Below are positions 34,637 through 44,881 of a stretch of DNA of 64,000 nucleotides, in pieces (position 1 is the first letter of the stretch; every line of letters starts with the position of its first letter). The notes under the pieces were generated by a model, which did no database searches, was not told where the DNA came from, and saw only the letters and a program-made list of their open reading frames with translations. The position numbers were made by a program, and so were the translations under genes. The DNA is taken from positions 682,001 through 746,000 of the forward strand of contig CAWEWG010000007.1 in the NCBI GenBank assembly GCA_963812795.1. Direction: 5' to 3'. Source of the DNA: Hyphomicrobium_A sp963812795 (GTDB lineage: Bacteria; Pseudomonadota; Alphaproteobacteria; Rhizobiales; Hyphomicrobiaceae).

Positions 34637-34655
34637 CTCCCGGCGTCCGCACCAA
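34637..34655 (+). repeat. attR core
   Basis: CTCCCGGCGTCCGCACCAA, identical to the tRNA-Leu end at 9612-9630, here without the rest of a tRNA gene. Marks the right end of the island. Confidence 0.85.
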
Positions 34656-34684
34656 CCGAATGTATTTCTCAACGAGGTAAGATA

Positions 34685-34963
34685 ATGGCCGCTAGGAAGC
34701 GCGAGCTCATCGAGCCGCACAAGGGCGACAAGCGCTACGTCCGTCGCAACAAGAAGGGCGAGTTCAACGAGGTGGTCGACGTCGGTCGCTCGCTCTCGGC
34801 GGATCGCCGCAGCAAGTCGAAGACGATCGTCAAGGCGGGGCAGGGCGACAAGGGCGACCGCGCGCCGGCGAAGAAGAAGGCGACGAACGTCAAGGTGAAG
34901 GCCAAGCCGAAGGTCAAGGTGAAGCCGAAGAGCAAGGTGAGGACCAAGGCGAAGCGGAAGTAG
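34685..34963 (+). CDS. lysine-rich histone-like protein
   Basis: 92 residues. The N-terminal 50 residues form a compact module (MAARKRELIEPHKGDKRYVR, NKKGEFNEVVDVGRSLSADR). The C-terminal 35 residues are a Lys/Pro/Val tail of KVKAKPKVKVKPKSK type, like eukaryotic histone H1 tails found in some bacterial nucleoid proteins. DNA binding is inferred from charge. First backbone gene right of attR, 29 bases from it. Confidence 0.7.
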   Translation: MAARKRELIEPHKGDKRYVRRNKKGEFNEVVDVGRSLSADRRSKSKTIVKAGQGDKGDRAPAKKKATNVKVKAKPKVKVKPKSKVRTKAKRK

Positions 34964-35018
34964 TCCGCGCCACCTGCGGGCGGCCTTAGGCTGGAACCAA
35001 TAGAGGCTGGAATCAGAA

Positions 35019-35047
35019 GAGCCCCGGACCCTTTTCGGGCCGGGGCT
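35019..35047. other. strong GC hairpin after the lysine-rich gene
   Basis: Arms GAGCCCCGGACCC and GGGCCGGGGCTC around a short T-rich loop. No T-tract follows on either strand, so termination is uncertain. Confidence 0.4.
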
Positions 35048-35160
35048 CGGGTTGCCGCGGGAGGGCACCTGAGGCAACCGGTAACGAAGCCGCGGGGGGT
35101 CGGCTTCATGCGGGATCAACGTCGGTTCCGCACGAGCGTTCCACGCGCTCACAAGAATTT

Positions 35161-35409
35161 CTACGCCGGCGGGTGCGGCGAATCGGGCGGCGGCGGCGTC
35201 ACAGCTGGGGGCGTGGTTGTACCCTTCGCGGGTACTTCGCCCATCAGCGCCTTGAGCGCCGTATCGTAGTGGCGGCGCGCCTCCGCGAGGTGCTGCTTAG
35301 CCGCGTCGTTCTTGCGGAAAATGGCGTTCTGCGCCGCCTTGCGCAGCTCATTCTCCAGGTCCCAAAGGGGGCGCAGCGAGGGATGAAGCTTGTCGAGCCA
35401 ATCGGCCAT
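35161..35409 (-). CDS. small hypothetical protein
   Basis: 82 residues from MADWLDKLHPSLRPLWDLEN. The N-terminal two-thirds are helical (ELRKAAQNAIFRKNDAAKQH, LAEARRHYDTALKALMGEVP) and the tail is Pro-rich (TPPAVTPPPPDSPHPP). Soluble, no known family. A candidate EcfG-type promoter 30 bases upstream suggests stress control. Confidence 0.6.
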   Translation of the reverse strand: MADWLDKLHPSLRPLWDLENELRKAAQNAIFRKNDAAKQHLAEARRHYDTALKALMGEVPAKGTTTPPAVTPPPPDSPHPPA

Positions 35410-35438
35410 GACCCAGTCCTCCATTTATCTACAATGAG

Positions 35439-35464
35439 AACTAATCGGCGGGCGGCGTAGTTCC
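35439..35464 (-). promoter_or_regulatory. EcfG-like promoter (minus strand)
   Basis: On the minus strand GGAAC (35464-35460), 17-base spacer, AGTT (35442-35439), one mismatch from CGTT. It lies 30 bases before the ATG at 35409. Confidence 0.45.
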
Positions 35465-35526
35465 GCGCGTCGCGGTGTCGGGCGGCTGCCTGAATTTCGT
35501 GCGGCCGAATCGGATATCGGTCGGCA

Positions 35527-36714
35527 ATGCTCGAACGCTTGCAAACCATCGATTTTCACCAGCTTGAAGGTTTCATCGCCGACCACGCCTTGGGGCTCGG
35601 CGTAGCGGCGCTCGGGCTGCTCGTGTTTGGCGTCTTGGCAATGCTGCTTGTGCGCACGCGCAGCCGCTCGGCGCAGATGGAGTTTGCCGAGCTGAAGGGC
35701 CGGCTATCGGCGATGGCCGAGCTTGCCGCGCAGCAGAGCTCGGACCAGGTGCGCGGCCTCAACGAACGCATCGATACTCTGGCGCGGCATCTGTCGCAGA
35801 CGCTCGACAACAATGCGGCGCGCCTCGGCGACAACCTCAACGAAGCCGGACGGCGCACATCGGAAAGCCTGTCGACGTTGAACGAGCGCCTGGCGTTGAT
35901 CGACGAGGCGCGGCGCAGCCTGTCGGAGCTGTCGAGCGAAGTCGGGTCGCTGCACGGCGTGCTTGCCAACAAGCAGGCGCGCGGTGCCTTCGGACAGATG
36001 CGCATGGAAACCATCGTGCGCGATGCACTCCCCGCCGGCGCCTACGACTTTCAACCGACGCTTTCCAATGGCAAGCGCCCGGATTGCGTCATCCGGCTGC
36101 CGGGTGCGCATGCCGCGCTCGTCATCGATTCCAAATTCCCGCTGGAGGGCTTCGAGGCGCTGCGCGTGGCGCAGTCACCCGAGGACATCAAGGTTGCCAG
36201 CGCCGCGATCCGCGAGTCTGTCGGGCGCCACGTCGCGGCCATCGCCGAGAAATATCTCATTCCCGGCGAGACGCAGGAGACGGCGCTGATGTTCGTGCCG
36301 TCGGAATCGATATGCGGCGATCTGTTCGAGAAGTTCGCCGATCTCGTCCAGGGCGCCCACCGCGCCCGGGTGATGATCGTGGCGCCGAACACGCTGATGC
36401 TGGCGGTGCAGACGGTGCTGGCCTTGCTCAAGGACGCCAAGATGCGTGATCACGCCGACATCATCCAGCGTGAGGTGACGCTGCTGCTCGGCGATGTGGC
36501 GCAACTCGTCGAGCGTGTCGGCGACCTCGAGCGGCACTTCGCATTGTCGGGCAAGTCGCTGGAGAAGGTGTCCGCTTCGACTGGAAAGATTCTCAGCCGC
36601 CGCCAGCGGTTGACCTCGCTCGACCTCGAGGCGATGCAGGGCAGCCCTGGCAACGTTACCGCGCTCCCCGATGCAGAGGCCTCGCCGGAAGCCAAGCGCG
36701 GCCGCGGGCGCTAG
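35527..36714 (+). CDS. rmuC: DNA recombination protein RmuC
   Basis: 395 residues. N-terminal membrane anchor (about residues 16-38, ALGLGVAALGLLVFGVLAML), then a long coiled coil (about 45-145). The RmuC nuclease-like domain covers about 150-360: ARGAFGQMRMETIVRDALPA, VIDSKFPLEGFEALR with the D-SKFP metal-site motif, ESICGDLFEKFADL and APNTLMLAVQTVLALLKDAK. RmuC limits inversions at short inverted repeats and belongs to the PD-(D/E)XK-like group. Length is normal. Confidence 0.92.
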   Translation: MLERLQTIDFHQLEGFIADHALGLGVAALGLLVFGVLAMLLVRTRSRSAQMEFAELKGRLSAMAELAAQQSSDQVRGLNERIDTLARHLSQTLDNNAARLGDNLNEAGRRTSESLSTLNERLALIDEARRSLSELSSEVGSLHGVLANKQARGAFGQMRMETIVRDALPAGAYDFQPTLSNGKRPDCVIRLPGAHAALVIDSKFPLEGFEALRVAQSPEDIKVASAAIRESVGRHVAAIAEKYLIPGETQETALMFVPSESICGDLFEKFADLVQGAHRARVMIVAPNTLMLAVQTVLALLKDAKMRDHADIIQREVTLLLGDVAQLVERVGDLERHFALSGKSLEKVSASTGKILSRRQRLTSLDLEAMQGSPGNVTALPDAEASPEAKRGRGR

Positions 36715-36741
36715 CCTCGACGGCGGCGGCTTGCGCCGCTG

Positions 36742-37368
36742 CTACCGTTGCTCGGCGACGACGCTGCGCACGAGACAAACGATCAATGCCGCCAGGGCGA
36801 ACCCGGCGATGACGTCGGTGAGATAGTGCACGCCGAGATAGATGCGCGACAGGCCGACGCCGGCCATGATGCTACAGGCGAGCACCCACACAATCGCGCG
36901 TTGCCAGCCGCTCGTCAGCCTCGCTTCGATGAGGCCGGCGACGACGCTGAAAAAGCACGCGGAGAAAAGCGCGTGCCCGCTGGCGAAGCTGTAGCTGTCC
37001 GGCAGCGTGCCGAAAAACGCTTCCGGGCGTGCCCGGGCGAACGTCAGTTTGATGGCGTTGTTGACGATGATAGCGATGCCCATCACCAGCAGCAGCATGA
37101 GCGCGGCGCGCGGCCGCCCGCCGAGCCATAGCCCGGCGGCAACAAGGGCGGTGAGGCTGAACAGCACGGCGACGGAGCCGATGAAGCTCGCGCCCTCGGC
37201 GAGTGCCGTCAGGTTCGGCGAGGCCCACCGGTTGATGCCGGCACGCGTCGCGGCATCGAGGTTATCGGTGACGCCGAGCACCATGAACACGGCCATGGCG
37301 GCGAACAGAAGCGATGAAACGATGAGGCAGGAATAACGCCACTCGGTCCGTTCTTGCTCGCCCGACAT
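36742..37368 (-). CDS. PAP2 family lipid phosphatase
   Basis: 208 residues with about six hydrophobic segments. The tripartite phosphatase motif is present: KLTFARARP (K-x6-RP), FASGHALFS (SGH) and SRIYLGVHYLTD (SR-x5-H-x3-D). It acts on lipid phosphates such as undecaprenyl-PP or phosphatidate at the periplasmic face. It ends the leftward lipid operon, starting 3 bases after the metallophosphoesterase stop. Confidence 0.88.
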   Translation of the reverse strand: MSGEQERTEWRYSCLIVSSLLFAAMAVFMVLGVTDNLDAATRAGINRWASPNLTALAEGASFIGSVAVLFSLTALVAAGLWLGGRPRAALMLLLVMGIAIIVNNAIKLTFARARPEAFFGTLPDSYSFASGHALFSACFFSVVAGLIEARLTSGWQRAIVWVLACSIMAGVGLSRIYLGVHYLTDVIAGFALAALIVCLVRSVVAEQR

Positions 37369-37371
37369 GCG

Positions 37372-38214
37372 TCAGCTCGCCTGCATTGTCGAGAGCGCGG
37401 GGGGCGGCGCCGGCATCCAGCCGCCTTCGCCCAGTAGGAACGTGTCGCGCAGCGATGTGGCAAAGCCGGCGCGCGCTACATCCCACGTCTGCCGTTCGAT
37501 ATGCACCTGGGGGCGCTCGATGCGGATCAGGTTCCACGAGTTGGCCTCCTCCCGCTGCCGCGTCGAGGTCGCCGTGCCGGCCTGCACGAGAATTGCGGCG
37601 TGACCGAGCGCCGGGTAGTGGCGCGTCCAGTTTCCGGCATGTCCCATGTGAAAGTGTCCCGAGAGGATCATGTCGACGCGGCACTTGGTGAAAGCGGTTA
37701 TCGCCATCTCGGCTCGTCCAACCGGGCTGCCGCCACGATCCTCGACCGGCGATTGAAACGGATGATGCGTGACGACGATGCGCGTGACGTCCGGGCTCGC
37801 GCTGGTCAGCTTACTGCACGCGCGCTCGACCTGCATCCGGTTGATGCGGCCGTTCTTCCAGGTGAGCGACCGCGCGGTGCTCAAGCCTTGAATGGCGATT
37901 TCCTCGTCGCCGTAGAATGGCTCGATGTCGGCGCTGATGTAGCTGCGGTATTTCTCCAATGGTGCCAGCCACCTGCGCATGACGTCATGCAGCGGCACGT
38001 CGTGGTTTCCCGGTACGACGACCTGCGGGAACGGCAGGCCGTCGAGGAACCGACGCGCCGCCGCGAACTCGGCGCGGCGGGCGCGCTGCGTCAGATCGCC
38101 GGAGACGACGACGACGTCGGGCCTTGCCTCGAGCAGCGCTTCGCGCAGCGCCGGCGGGATGAGTGGGTCGATGCGTCCGAAGTGCAAATCCGAGATGTGG
38201 GCAATGGTGCGCAA
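37372..38214 (-). CDS. calcineurin-like metallophosphoesterase
   Basis: 280 residues with all metal-binding motifs: HISDLHFGR (D-x-H), VVSGDLTQRA (GD), VVPGNHDVP (GNHD), VVTHHPF and LSGHFHMGHAG. A two-metal phosphodiesterase or pyrophosphatase of the UDP-diacylglucosamine/cyclic-nucleotide type; substrate not determined. It sits between a diacylglycerol-kinase-family gene and a PAP2 gene with 3-base gaps, so lipid phosphate metabolism is suggested. Confidence 0.9.
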   Translation of the reverse strand: MRTIAHISDLHFGRIDPLIPPALREALLEARPDVVVVSGDLTQRARRAEFAAARRFLDGLPFPQVVVPGNHDVPLHDVMRRWLAPLEKYRSYISADIEPFYGDEEIAIQGLSTARSLTWKNGRINRMQVERACSKLTSASPDVTRIVVTHHPFQSPVEDRGGSPVGRAEMAITAFTKCRVDMILSGHFHMGHAGNWTRHYPALGHAAILVQAGTATSTRQREEANSWNLIRIERPQVHIERQTWDVARAGFATSLRDTFLLGEGGWMPAPPPALSTMQAS

Positions 38215-38217
38215 GGA

Positions 38218-39172
38218 TCAGGCGTCCTCAATCGTCCCCGCCGGCACGATGACGCGCAAGGCCTTCGGCCGGATGCGGTAGTGCAGCGGCGATGCCATCG
38301 TGAACACCTCGCCGTCGTTGGCGACCTTGACGCGCCGGTTGCGCCGCGTCTGCACCCAAAGCTCCTCGGCTTCGAGAAGCTTCAATTCTCCGGGCGTCGT
38401 GCGGCCGAACAGGGCGCGGATCGCCATCTTCGACGAGTGCGGCGCGCCCGGCACCCGGCGCGCGGCACACCCACAGCTTGCCCGTGTCGAGCCGGCGCCG
38501 CTCGCCGATGTCGAGCCCGGTCGTCTCGTAGGGATTGTTGCCGACAAAGATGAACGGGGTCCTGTCGGTGCCGTCGTATTTTCCATCGGCGTGCATGCTG
38601 GCGTGGAAGTGCGGCACCCGGCGCATGACGGTGTACAACGCGCGGGCGAAGGCGACCCATTTGCTCACGCCGCGGCGCTGGTGCTCGGAACGCTCCTGCA
38701 CGATGGCCGGATAGAGGCCGATACTCGAGTTGTTGATGAAGATGCGGCCGTTGAGCTCGCCGACGTCGACCAGCCGCTCCCTGCCGTTGATGATCGTCTC
38801 GACGGCCGCATCGAGGTCGAGCGGGATGCCGACGTCCTTGGCGAAGTGATTGAGCGTGCCGAGCGGCAGGATGCCGAGCGCGGCCTGCGTGCCGACCAGG
38901 GCCGAGGCGACGGAGCTCACCGTGCCGTCGCCGCCGGCGGCGACGATGGTGCGGCAGCCGCTCTCCGCGTAGCGCCGGGCGATGGGGACGAGTTCGCTGC
39001 CGTGGCCGACGACGACGGTTTCGGCCCTGGTGCCGTGCTCACGAAACAAGTCGGCGACGCGGTCGGAAAGCCGTTCGGCGTTGTTGGAGCGCGCGCGGCT
39101 GTTGACGATGCAGGCGACGACGCGACTGAGCCGCCAGTTGATCCACGCGGGGTACCCTCCACACCTATGGCG
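38218..39172 (-). CDS. diacylglycerol kinase-family lipid kinase (one frameshift)
   Basis: About 315 residues. Catalytic domain: ELVPIARRYAESGCRTIVAA, GGDGTVSSVASALVG (nucleotide loop GGDGT), LGILPLGTLNHFAKDVG and GRIFINNSSIGLYPAIV. An indel near 38460 separates TGKLWVCRA from the C-terminal lobe (SSKMAIRALFGRTTPGELKL, NRRVKVANDGEVFTMASPLH). The 5' end is uncertain: homologous sequence (INWRLSRVVACIVNSRARSN) extends above the first in-frame start codon at 39049. First gene of the lipid operon. Confidence 0.82.
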
Positions 39173-39281
39173 TGGACAACACCTCAGCGCTCCACTTGTT
39201 CCGGAATCAGCGCTAAGCGGCCTCGAGTGGGCAAATAGTCGGCCACCATCCCGATCAAGTGAGGGGAGGCGGGCAAGCCTA

Positions 39282-39412
39282 ATCCCCTCTCCCCGTGGGG
39301 GAGAGGGTTAGGGTGAGGGGGTTCTACTTCGGCAATGTGCTCTCGCCCCTCGCCCGGAAGCTCATTGGCATTCGCTTCCGACCTCTCCCCAGCGGGGACG
39401 AGGTTAAGAGGC
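39282..39412. repeat. dispersed intergenic repeat, copy 2
   Basis: CCCCTCTCCCCGTGGGGGAG followed by AGGGTTAGGGTGAGGGGG and then CGCCCGGAAGCTCATT, ATTCGCTTCCGACCTCTCCC. The last two blocks match the repeat at 8625-8765. Confidence 0.65.
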
Positions 39413-39413
39413 T

Positions 39414-39917
39414 TCAGTTGGAGATCCATTCGGCGCACTTCGCCGGTGCTGTGGTGTCGCCCCAGGGGCTGATGGGCACCGCCGAGGTCGAGTTCTCCGG
39501 GCTGCCCTCGATGATCTTGTCCGTATAGGTCATGTAGACCAGCACGTTGCGCTTGGCGTCGCAGCCGCGCACGATCTGCATCTTCTTGAAGATGAGCGAG
39601 CGCCGCTGGCTGAACGCCTCATCGCCCTGCGCCAGCTTGCGCTTGAACTTGATCGGCCCGACCTGCCGGCAAGCGAGCGAGGCGTTGGACAGCTCTTCGG
39701 CAAGGCCAAGCCAGCCGGTCCAGCCGCCCTTTTCCGGCACCGTGAAGTAGCAGGTGACGCCCTCCACCTCCGGGTCGTCGATGGCGTAGGTCCCGAGCTT
39801 GTGGTCGGGCGAAAGCAACTTCCACACCGTCGTCTTCTTGAAGATCAGGTCGGGATCCTCGGCGGCGGCAGGGCCGAGCAGCAGCAGCAGGCCGACGAAG
39901 GCGGCGATCAAACGCAT
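39414..39917 (-). CDS. creA: CreA family exported protein
   Basis: 167 residues from MRLIAAFVGLLLLLGPAAAE, a signal peptide. The CreA core is clear: DLIFKKTTVWKLLSPDHKLG, DDPEVEGVTCYFTVPEKGGW, NASLACRQVGPIKF, FSQRRSLIFKKMQIVRGCDA and NVLVYMTYTDKIIEGSPENS. It contains cysteines likely to be disulfide-bonded in the periplasm. CreA is widespread but its function is unresolved. The stop is beside the intergenic repeat. Confidence 0.92.
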   Translation of the reverse strand: MRLIAAFVGLLLLLGPAAAEDPDLIFKKTTVWKLLSPDHKLGTYAIDDPEVEGVTCYFTVPEKGGWTGWLGLAEELSNASLACRQVGPIKFKRKLAQGDEAFSQRRSLIFKKMQIVRGCDAKRNVLVYMTYTDKIIEGSPENSTSAVPISPWGDTTAPAKCAEWISN

Positions 39918-40132
39918 GGCAGTCTCCATCCGGCGGCAACGATGCCGCATCGATGCGAGCAGATGGCCCCGCTTAGCCTCAACTGCAAGCTTTCCTCCGG
40001 CAGAATGCACGAGCAGGCGCCATGTTCCGCGGTGACGGCCCCTGCCCAGACATCGAGTCAATGGACGGGGCGCAGCGAAGCGATATTCTGGGCGCGGGGA
40101 CTCAGGGCACTTGACGGGCGGGGACACGGCAA

Positions 40133-40624
40133 TTGGCACGGCGATCGATCAACGATGCGGCCAAGGTGGTTTTGGCGGCGGTCGTGCTGGGGCCGCCGAT
40201 CGGCGGCATCACCGTCATGGCGCTCCTGCAAATCGTCCCGTGGTTGGCTACCGGCCTCGCCGACCCGGCACCGCAGTTCGGCGCCAATCTCGTCAAGTCG
40301 GTCCTGCTGGCGGTGCCGCTGTCGTATCTCGTTGGTGGCATTCCGGCCGTGCTCGCCGGCCTCGCCCTCGCCGCCTACTTCGCCTGGGGTGGGCGCATCA
40401 CCGTCTGGGCGTGCCTCGCAGCGGCGCTGATCTATCCGGCGCTGCTGGTGGTGTCGGGCGTGATCGCCACTCGCGGGTCGCCCGAAACGCTGCCACCCGT
40501 GCTGGCGCACGCCGCCATGATTTCCATCGCGTCGCTTTCCGCAGCGCTCGTCTGCTTCCTGTTGTTGCGCAACACCAAGCTGGTGCGAGGCGCCGGCGAT
40601 AAGCCCCAGGGGATTTCAACATGA
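40133..40624 (+). CDS. hypothetical membrane protein
   Basis: 163 residues from a TTG start. About four transmembrane segments: AKVVLAAVVLGPPIGGITVM, SVLLAVPLSYLVGGIPAVLA, VWACLAAALIYPALLVVSGV and MISIASLSAALVCFLLL. Its stop overlaps the next ATG (ATGA), so the two products are translationally coupled and may act together. No family recognised. Confidence 0.65.
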   Translation: MARRSINDAAKVVLAAVVLGPPIGGITVMALLQIVPWLATGLADPAPQFGANLVKSVLLAVPLSYLVGGIPAVLAGLALAAYFAWGGRITVWACLAAALIYPALLVVSGVIATRGSPETLPPVLAHAAMISIASLSAALVCFLLLRNTKLVRGAGDKPQGIST

Positions 40625-41919
40625 CGATGATCGATCCGGGCAGCACCGCACGCGCCCCGCTGTTTGAGCGCATCAAGAACATTTTGCTGCAGCCGCGCGA
40701 GGAATGGCCGCGCATCGCCGCCGAGCCGGAGACGATCGCCTCGCTTTACACCAGCTACATCATTCCGGTGGCCGGCTTTGCGGTGCTGTGCACCTTCATC
40801 GACAACCTCATGGGCTTCAGCCTGCTCGGCGTCACCTACAAGCCGACGTATGGCCAAGCGGTGATGTCGGCCGTCTGGCAGTTCGGCCTGCAGCTCGGCG
40901 GCGTCTTCGTCATGTCGCTGATCCTCGGCTACCTGGCGCCGCTGTTCGGGGGGCAGAACGACAGGCTCAACGCCTTGAAGCTGGCAGCCTATGCGGCAAC
41001 CGCGGGCTGGCTGGCGAACGTCTTCCTGCTCATTCCATGGCTCGGCTTCCTGACCCTGCTCGGCCTTTATTCGCTCTATCTCATCCGGACGGGCGCCCCC
41101 GTGCTGCTCGCCATACCCGATAACAAGGCGCTGGCGTTCAGCGCGGCCTTCGTCGGCGTCGGCATCGTGCTGTCGCTCATCGTGTTCGGAGTGTTGCAGG
41201 CGGTGGCGCCGGTGGGCGGTCGCAGCCCCAGCGGCGACGGGTATACCGACGCGCGACGGCATGCGGCCGAGATCGAGCGCCGCCTCAACGCGACCACCAA
41301 CGAAACACCGGCGAGCGAGGACACTGCGCCGAGTACCGAGCCCGAGACCGAGCAGCGTTCCGCCGAGACCCCGGCAGCCCAAGAGGAGGCACCCTCGGCG
41401 GGCGGCGGCTTCGGCGGCCTCGAAGCGCTGACCAAACGCCTGGAGCGTCTCGCCAAGGGTGCCGAGAACCTTAAGCCGATCACGCCCGCGCAGATCAAAG
41501 ACCTGCTGCCATTCGACCTGCCCGGCGGCTTCAAGCGCACCGAGACGTCGAGTTCGGAGAGCGGCATGGAAGGCATGAACATGGCCACCGCGACGGGCGT
41601 CTATGCCAGCGGCGACAAGACCATCACGCTCAAGATCAGCGACATGGGTGCCGCCGGAGCCATTGCCGGCCTGGGAAGCGCGTTCGGCGCCAGCACCAGC
41701 GAGGAGAAAGACGGCGTCTCGCGCAAGATGTCGACCATCGATGGCCGCATGGTCACCGAGGAGTACGATGCCAATCAGAACACCGGCATGTACGGCATGG
41801 TGGCGGCCGATCGCATGATGGTAAAGGCGGACGGCAGCAATGGCGCGGACATGGACGATCTCAAGAACGCGGTCGAGAGCGTCGATTTGAGCCGCGTAGA
41901 GGCGCTTGCCGGGAAGTGA
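40621..41919 (+). CDS. Yip1-family membrane protein with long soluble tail
   Basis: 432 residues. The first ~200 residues form a Yip1 domain: RIKNILLQPREEWPRIAAEP, then five membrane segments including SYIIPVAGFAVLCTFIDNLM and AVMSAVWQFGLQLGGVFVMS. A Glu/Pro/Thr linker follows (about 215-255), then a soluble C-terminal domain ending ADMDDLKNAVESVDLSRVEA, rich in small residues with GMEGMNMATATGVYASGDKT. Bacterial Yip1 proteins are poorly understood. Coupled by a 4-base overlap to the upstream membrane protein. Confidence 0.8.
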   Translation: MTMIDPGSTARAPLFERIKNILLQPREEWPRIAAEPETIASLYTSYIIPVAGFAVLCTFIDNLMGFSLLGVTYKPTYGQAVMSAVWQFGLQLGGVFVMSLILGYLAPLFGGQNDRLNALKLAAYAATAGWLANVFLLIPWLGFLTLLGLYSLYLIRTGAPVLLAIPDNKALAFSAAFVGVGIVLSLIVFGVLQAVAPVGGRSPSGDGYTDARRHAAEIERRLNATTNETPASEDTAPSTEPETEQRSAETPAAQEEAPSAGGGFGGLEALTKRLERLAKGAENLKPITPAQIKDLLPFDLPGGFKRTETSSSESGMEGMNMATATGVYASGDKTITLKISDMGAAGAIAGLGSAFGASTSEEKDGVSRKMSTIDGRMVTEEYDANQNTGMYGMVAADRMMVKADGSNGADMDDLKNAVESVDLSRVEALAGK

Positions 41920-41950
41920 CGAACGCGTCGGATGTGCTACAAGCGGCGCA

Positions 41951-42427
41951 ATGACCAGCGTCGACCTCCTGTTGCAGACCCCCACCGACGAGCTCCCCTT
42001 CTGGGAGACCAAGTCCCTCACCGCGATGTCCCGCGACGAGTGGGAGTCGCTGTGCGACGGCTGCGGCCAATGCTGCCTCATCAAGGTCGAGGACGAGGAC
42101 ACTACCGACGTCTATCTGACGCGGCTCGGCTGCCGCATGCTCGATACGCACACCTGCCGCTGCCGCGACTACCCCAATCGCAAGAAGCGCGTGCGCGACT
42201 GCACCTCGATCACGCCTGAGGAAATCCCCAACCTGTTCTGGCTCCCCGAGACGTGCGCCTATCGCCGCCTCGCCGAAGGGCGCGGGCTGGCGTGGTGGCA
42301 TCCGCTGGTCTCGGGCGATCCCGAGACGGTACACGCGGCCGGCGTGTCGGTGCGCGGCTGGGCGCGCAGTGAGAAGGGCATCAAGTCCAGCTCTATCGCC
42401 CGCTACATCATCGGCGAGGCGCGCTGA
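41951..42427 (+). CDS. YcgN family cysteine-cluster protein
   Basis: 158 residues from MTSVDLLLQTPTDELPFWET. UPF0260/YcgN hallmarks are LCDGCGQCCLIKVEDEDT, DTHTCRCRDYPNRKKRVRDC and WLPETCAYRRLAEGRGLAWW, giving eight or more cysteines likely to bind a metal or Fe-S cluster. Length is as usual for the family. Function unknown. Followed by the ABC-F gene after 24 bases. Confidence 0.92.
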   Translation: MTSVDLLLQTPTDELPFWETKSLTAMSRDEWESLCDGCGQCCLIKVEDEDTTDVYLTRLGCRMLDTHTCRCRDYPNRKKRVRDCTSITPEEIPNLFWLPETCAYRRLAEGRGLAWWHPLVSGDPETVHAAGVSVRGWARSEKGIKSSSIARYIIGEAR

Positions 42428-42451
42428 GCCTCGTGCTCGGCCGGATCCGCC

Positions 42452-44268
<1,817 letters not shown>

Positions 44269-44302
44269 TGTATGTTCGTCGTCGCACTACGGGGAGGCGA
44301 AA

Positions 44303-44881
44303 GTGAACCGACAACGAGGCCCGCGGGCGGCGGTACTCTCGGCCGCTGCGATTGCGCTACTTTCATTGGCTGCGTGCGGCGATACCGCCGCTCCGTCCGC
44401 TCAGCTCCTGCAGCGCAACACGGTCGTGCCTGTGAGTGTGGTGACAAAGTACTTCCCCGACGTCACCAAGGAGGCGAGCACGGGGCCGAACGAAACGAGC
44501 GTCGGCATGCCGATCGCGTCGAGATCGGTGGTCTTCGCCAGCGCCGACGGAAAGAAAAAAGTGACACTGTCCGTCGATCAGTACGCCAGCGCCGGCGACG
44601 CCGCTGCTGCCTTCCAAACGGCCGTGCAGGGAAGCAAGGCCGCGCCCGGGTTCAACCCTGCGGCGACGCCAAATCTGGGGCAGGAGGCGTTCGCCGGCAC
44701 CTCGCAGGTCGGCTCCGAGATGCACTTCGGTCTCGGGGCACGTGACGGCAGGCTGATCATGTCCGTCACGCACGCGGGCGACATCCCGGTCACGCCCGAC
44801 AACTCGAGCAACCTCATCAGTCTGGGCGGCGAGGAACTCACCACCGCCAAGCAGATCCTGGGCCCCTCGGGGAGCAGCTAG
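44303..44881 (+). CDS. putative lipoprotein
   Basis: 192 residues. Lipoprotein signal with lipobox SLAAC near residue 25 (AAAIALLSLAACGDTAAPSA). The mature domain alternates strands and short helices (VSVVTKYFPDVTKEASTGPN, KKVTLSVDQYASAGDAAAAF, GRLIMSVTHAGDIPVTPDNS), resembling small periplasmic ligand-binding lipoproteins but without a named family. Its stop overlaps the convergent flavoprotein stop. Confidence 0.75.
   Translation: MNRQRGPRAAVLSAAAIALLSLAACGDTAAPSAQLLQRNTVVPVSVVTKYFPDVTKEASTGPNETSVGMPIASRSVVFASADGKKKVTLSVDQYASAGDAAAAFQTAVQGSKAAPGFNPAATPNLGQEAFAGTSQVGSEMHFGLGARDGRLIMSVTHAGDIPVTPDNSSNLISLGGEELTTAKQILGPSGSS

Larger units (their letters stand above)
9612..34655. mobile_element. 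25-kb genomic island in tRNA-Leu
   Basis: A 19-bp exact direct repeat marks both ends: the tRNA 3' end at 9612-9630 and a detached copy at 34637-34655. A 26-bp arm-like sequence lies just inside each core in the same orientation, and an integrase remnant starts 90 bases from the tRNA. The content is accessory and a palindromic repeat family is confined to it. The integrase is broken, so the island is probably fixed. No conjugation, replication or phage structural genes were seen. Confidence 0.8.

Noticed and set aside
35019..35047. Hairpin as Rho-independent terminator
   Set aside because: Strong stem but no T-tract on either strand.
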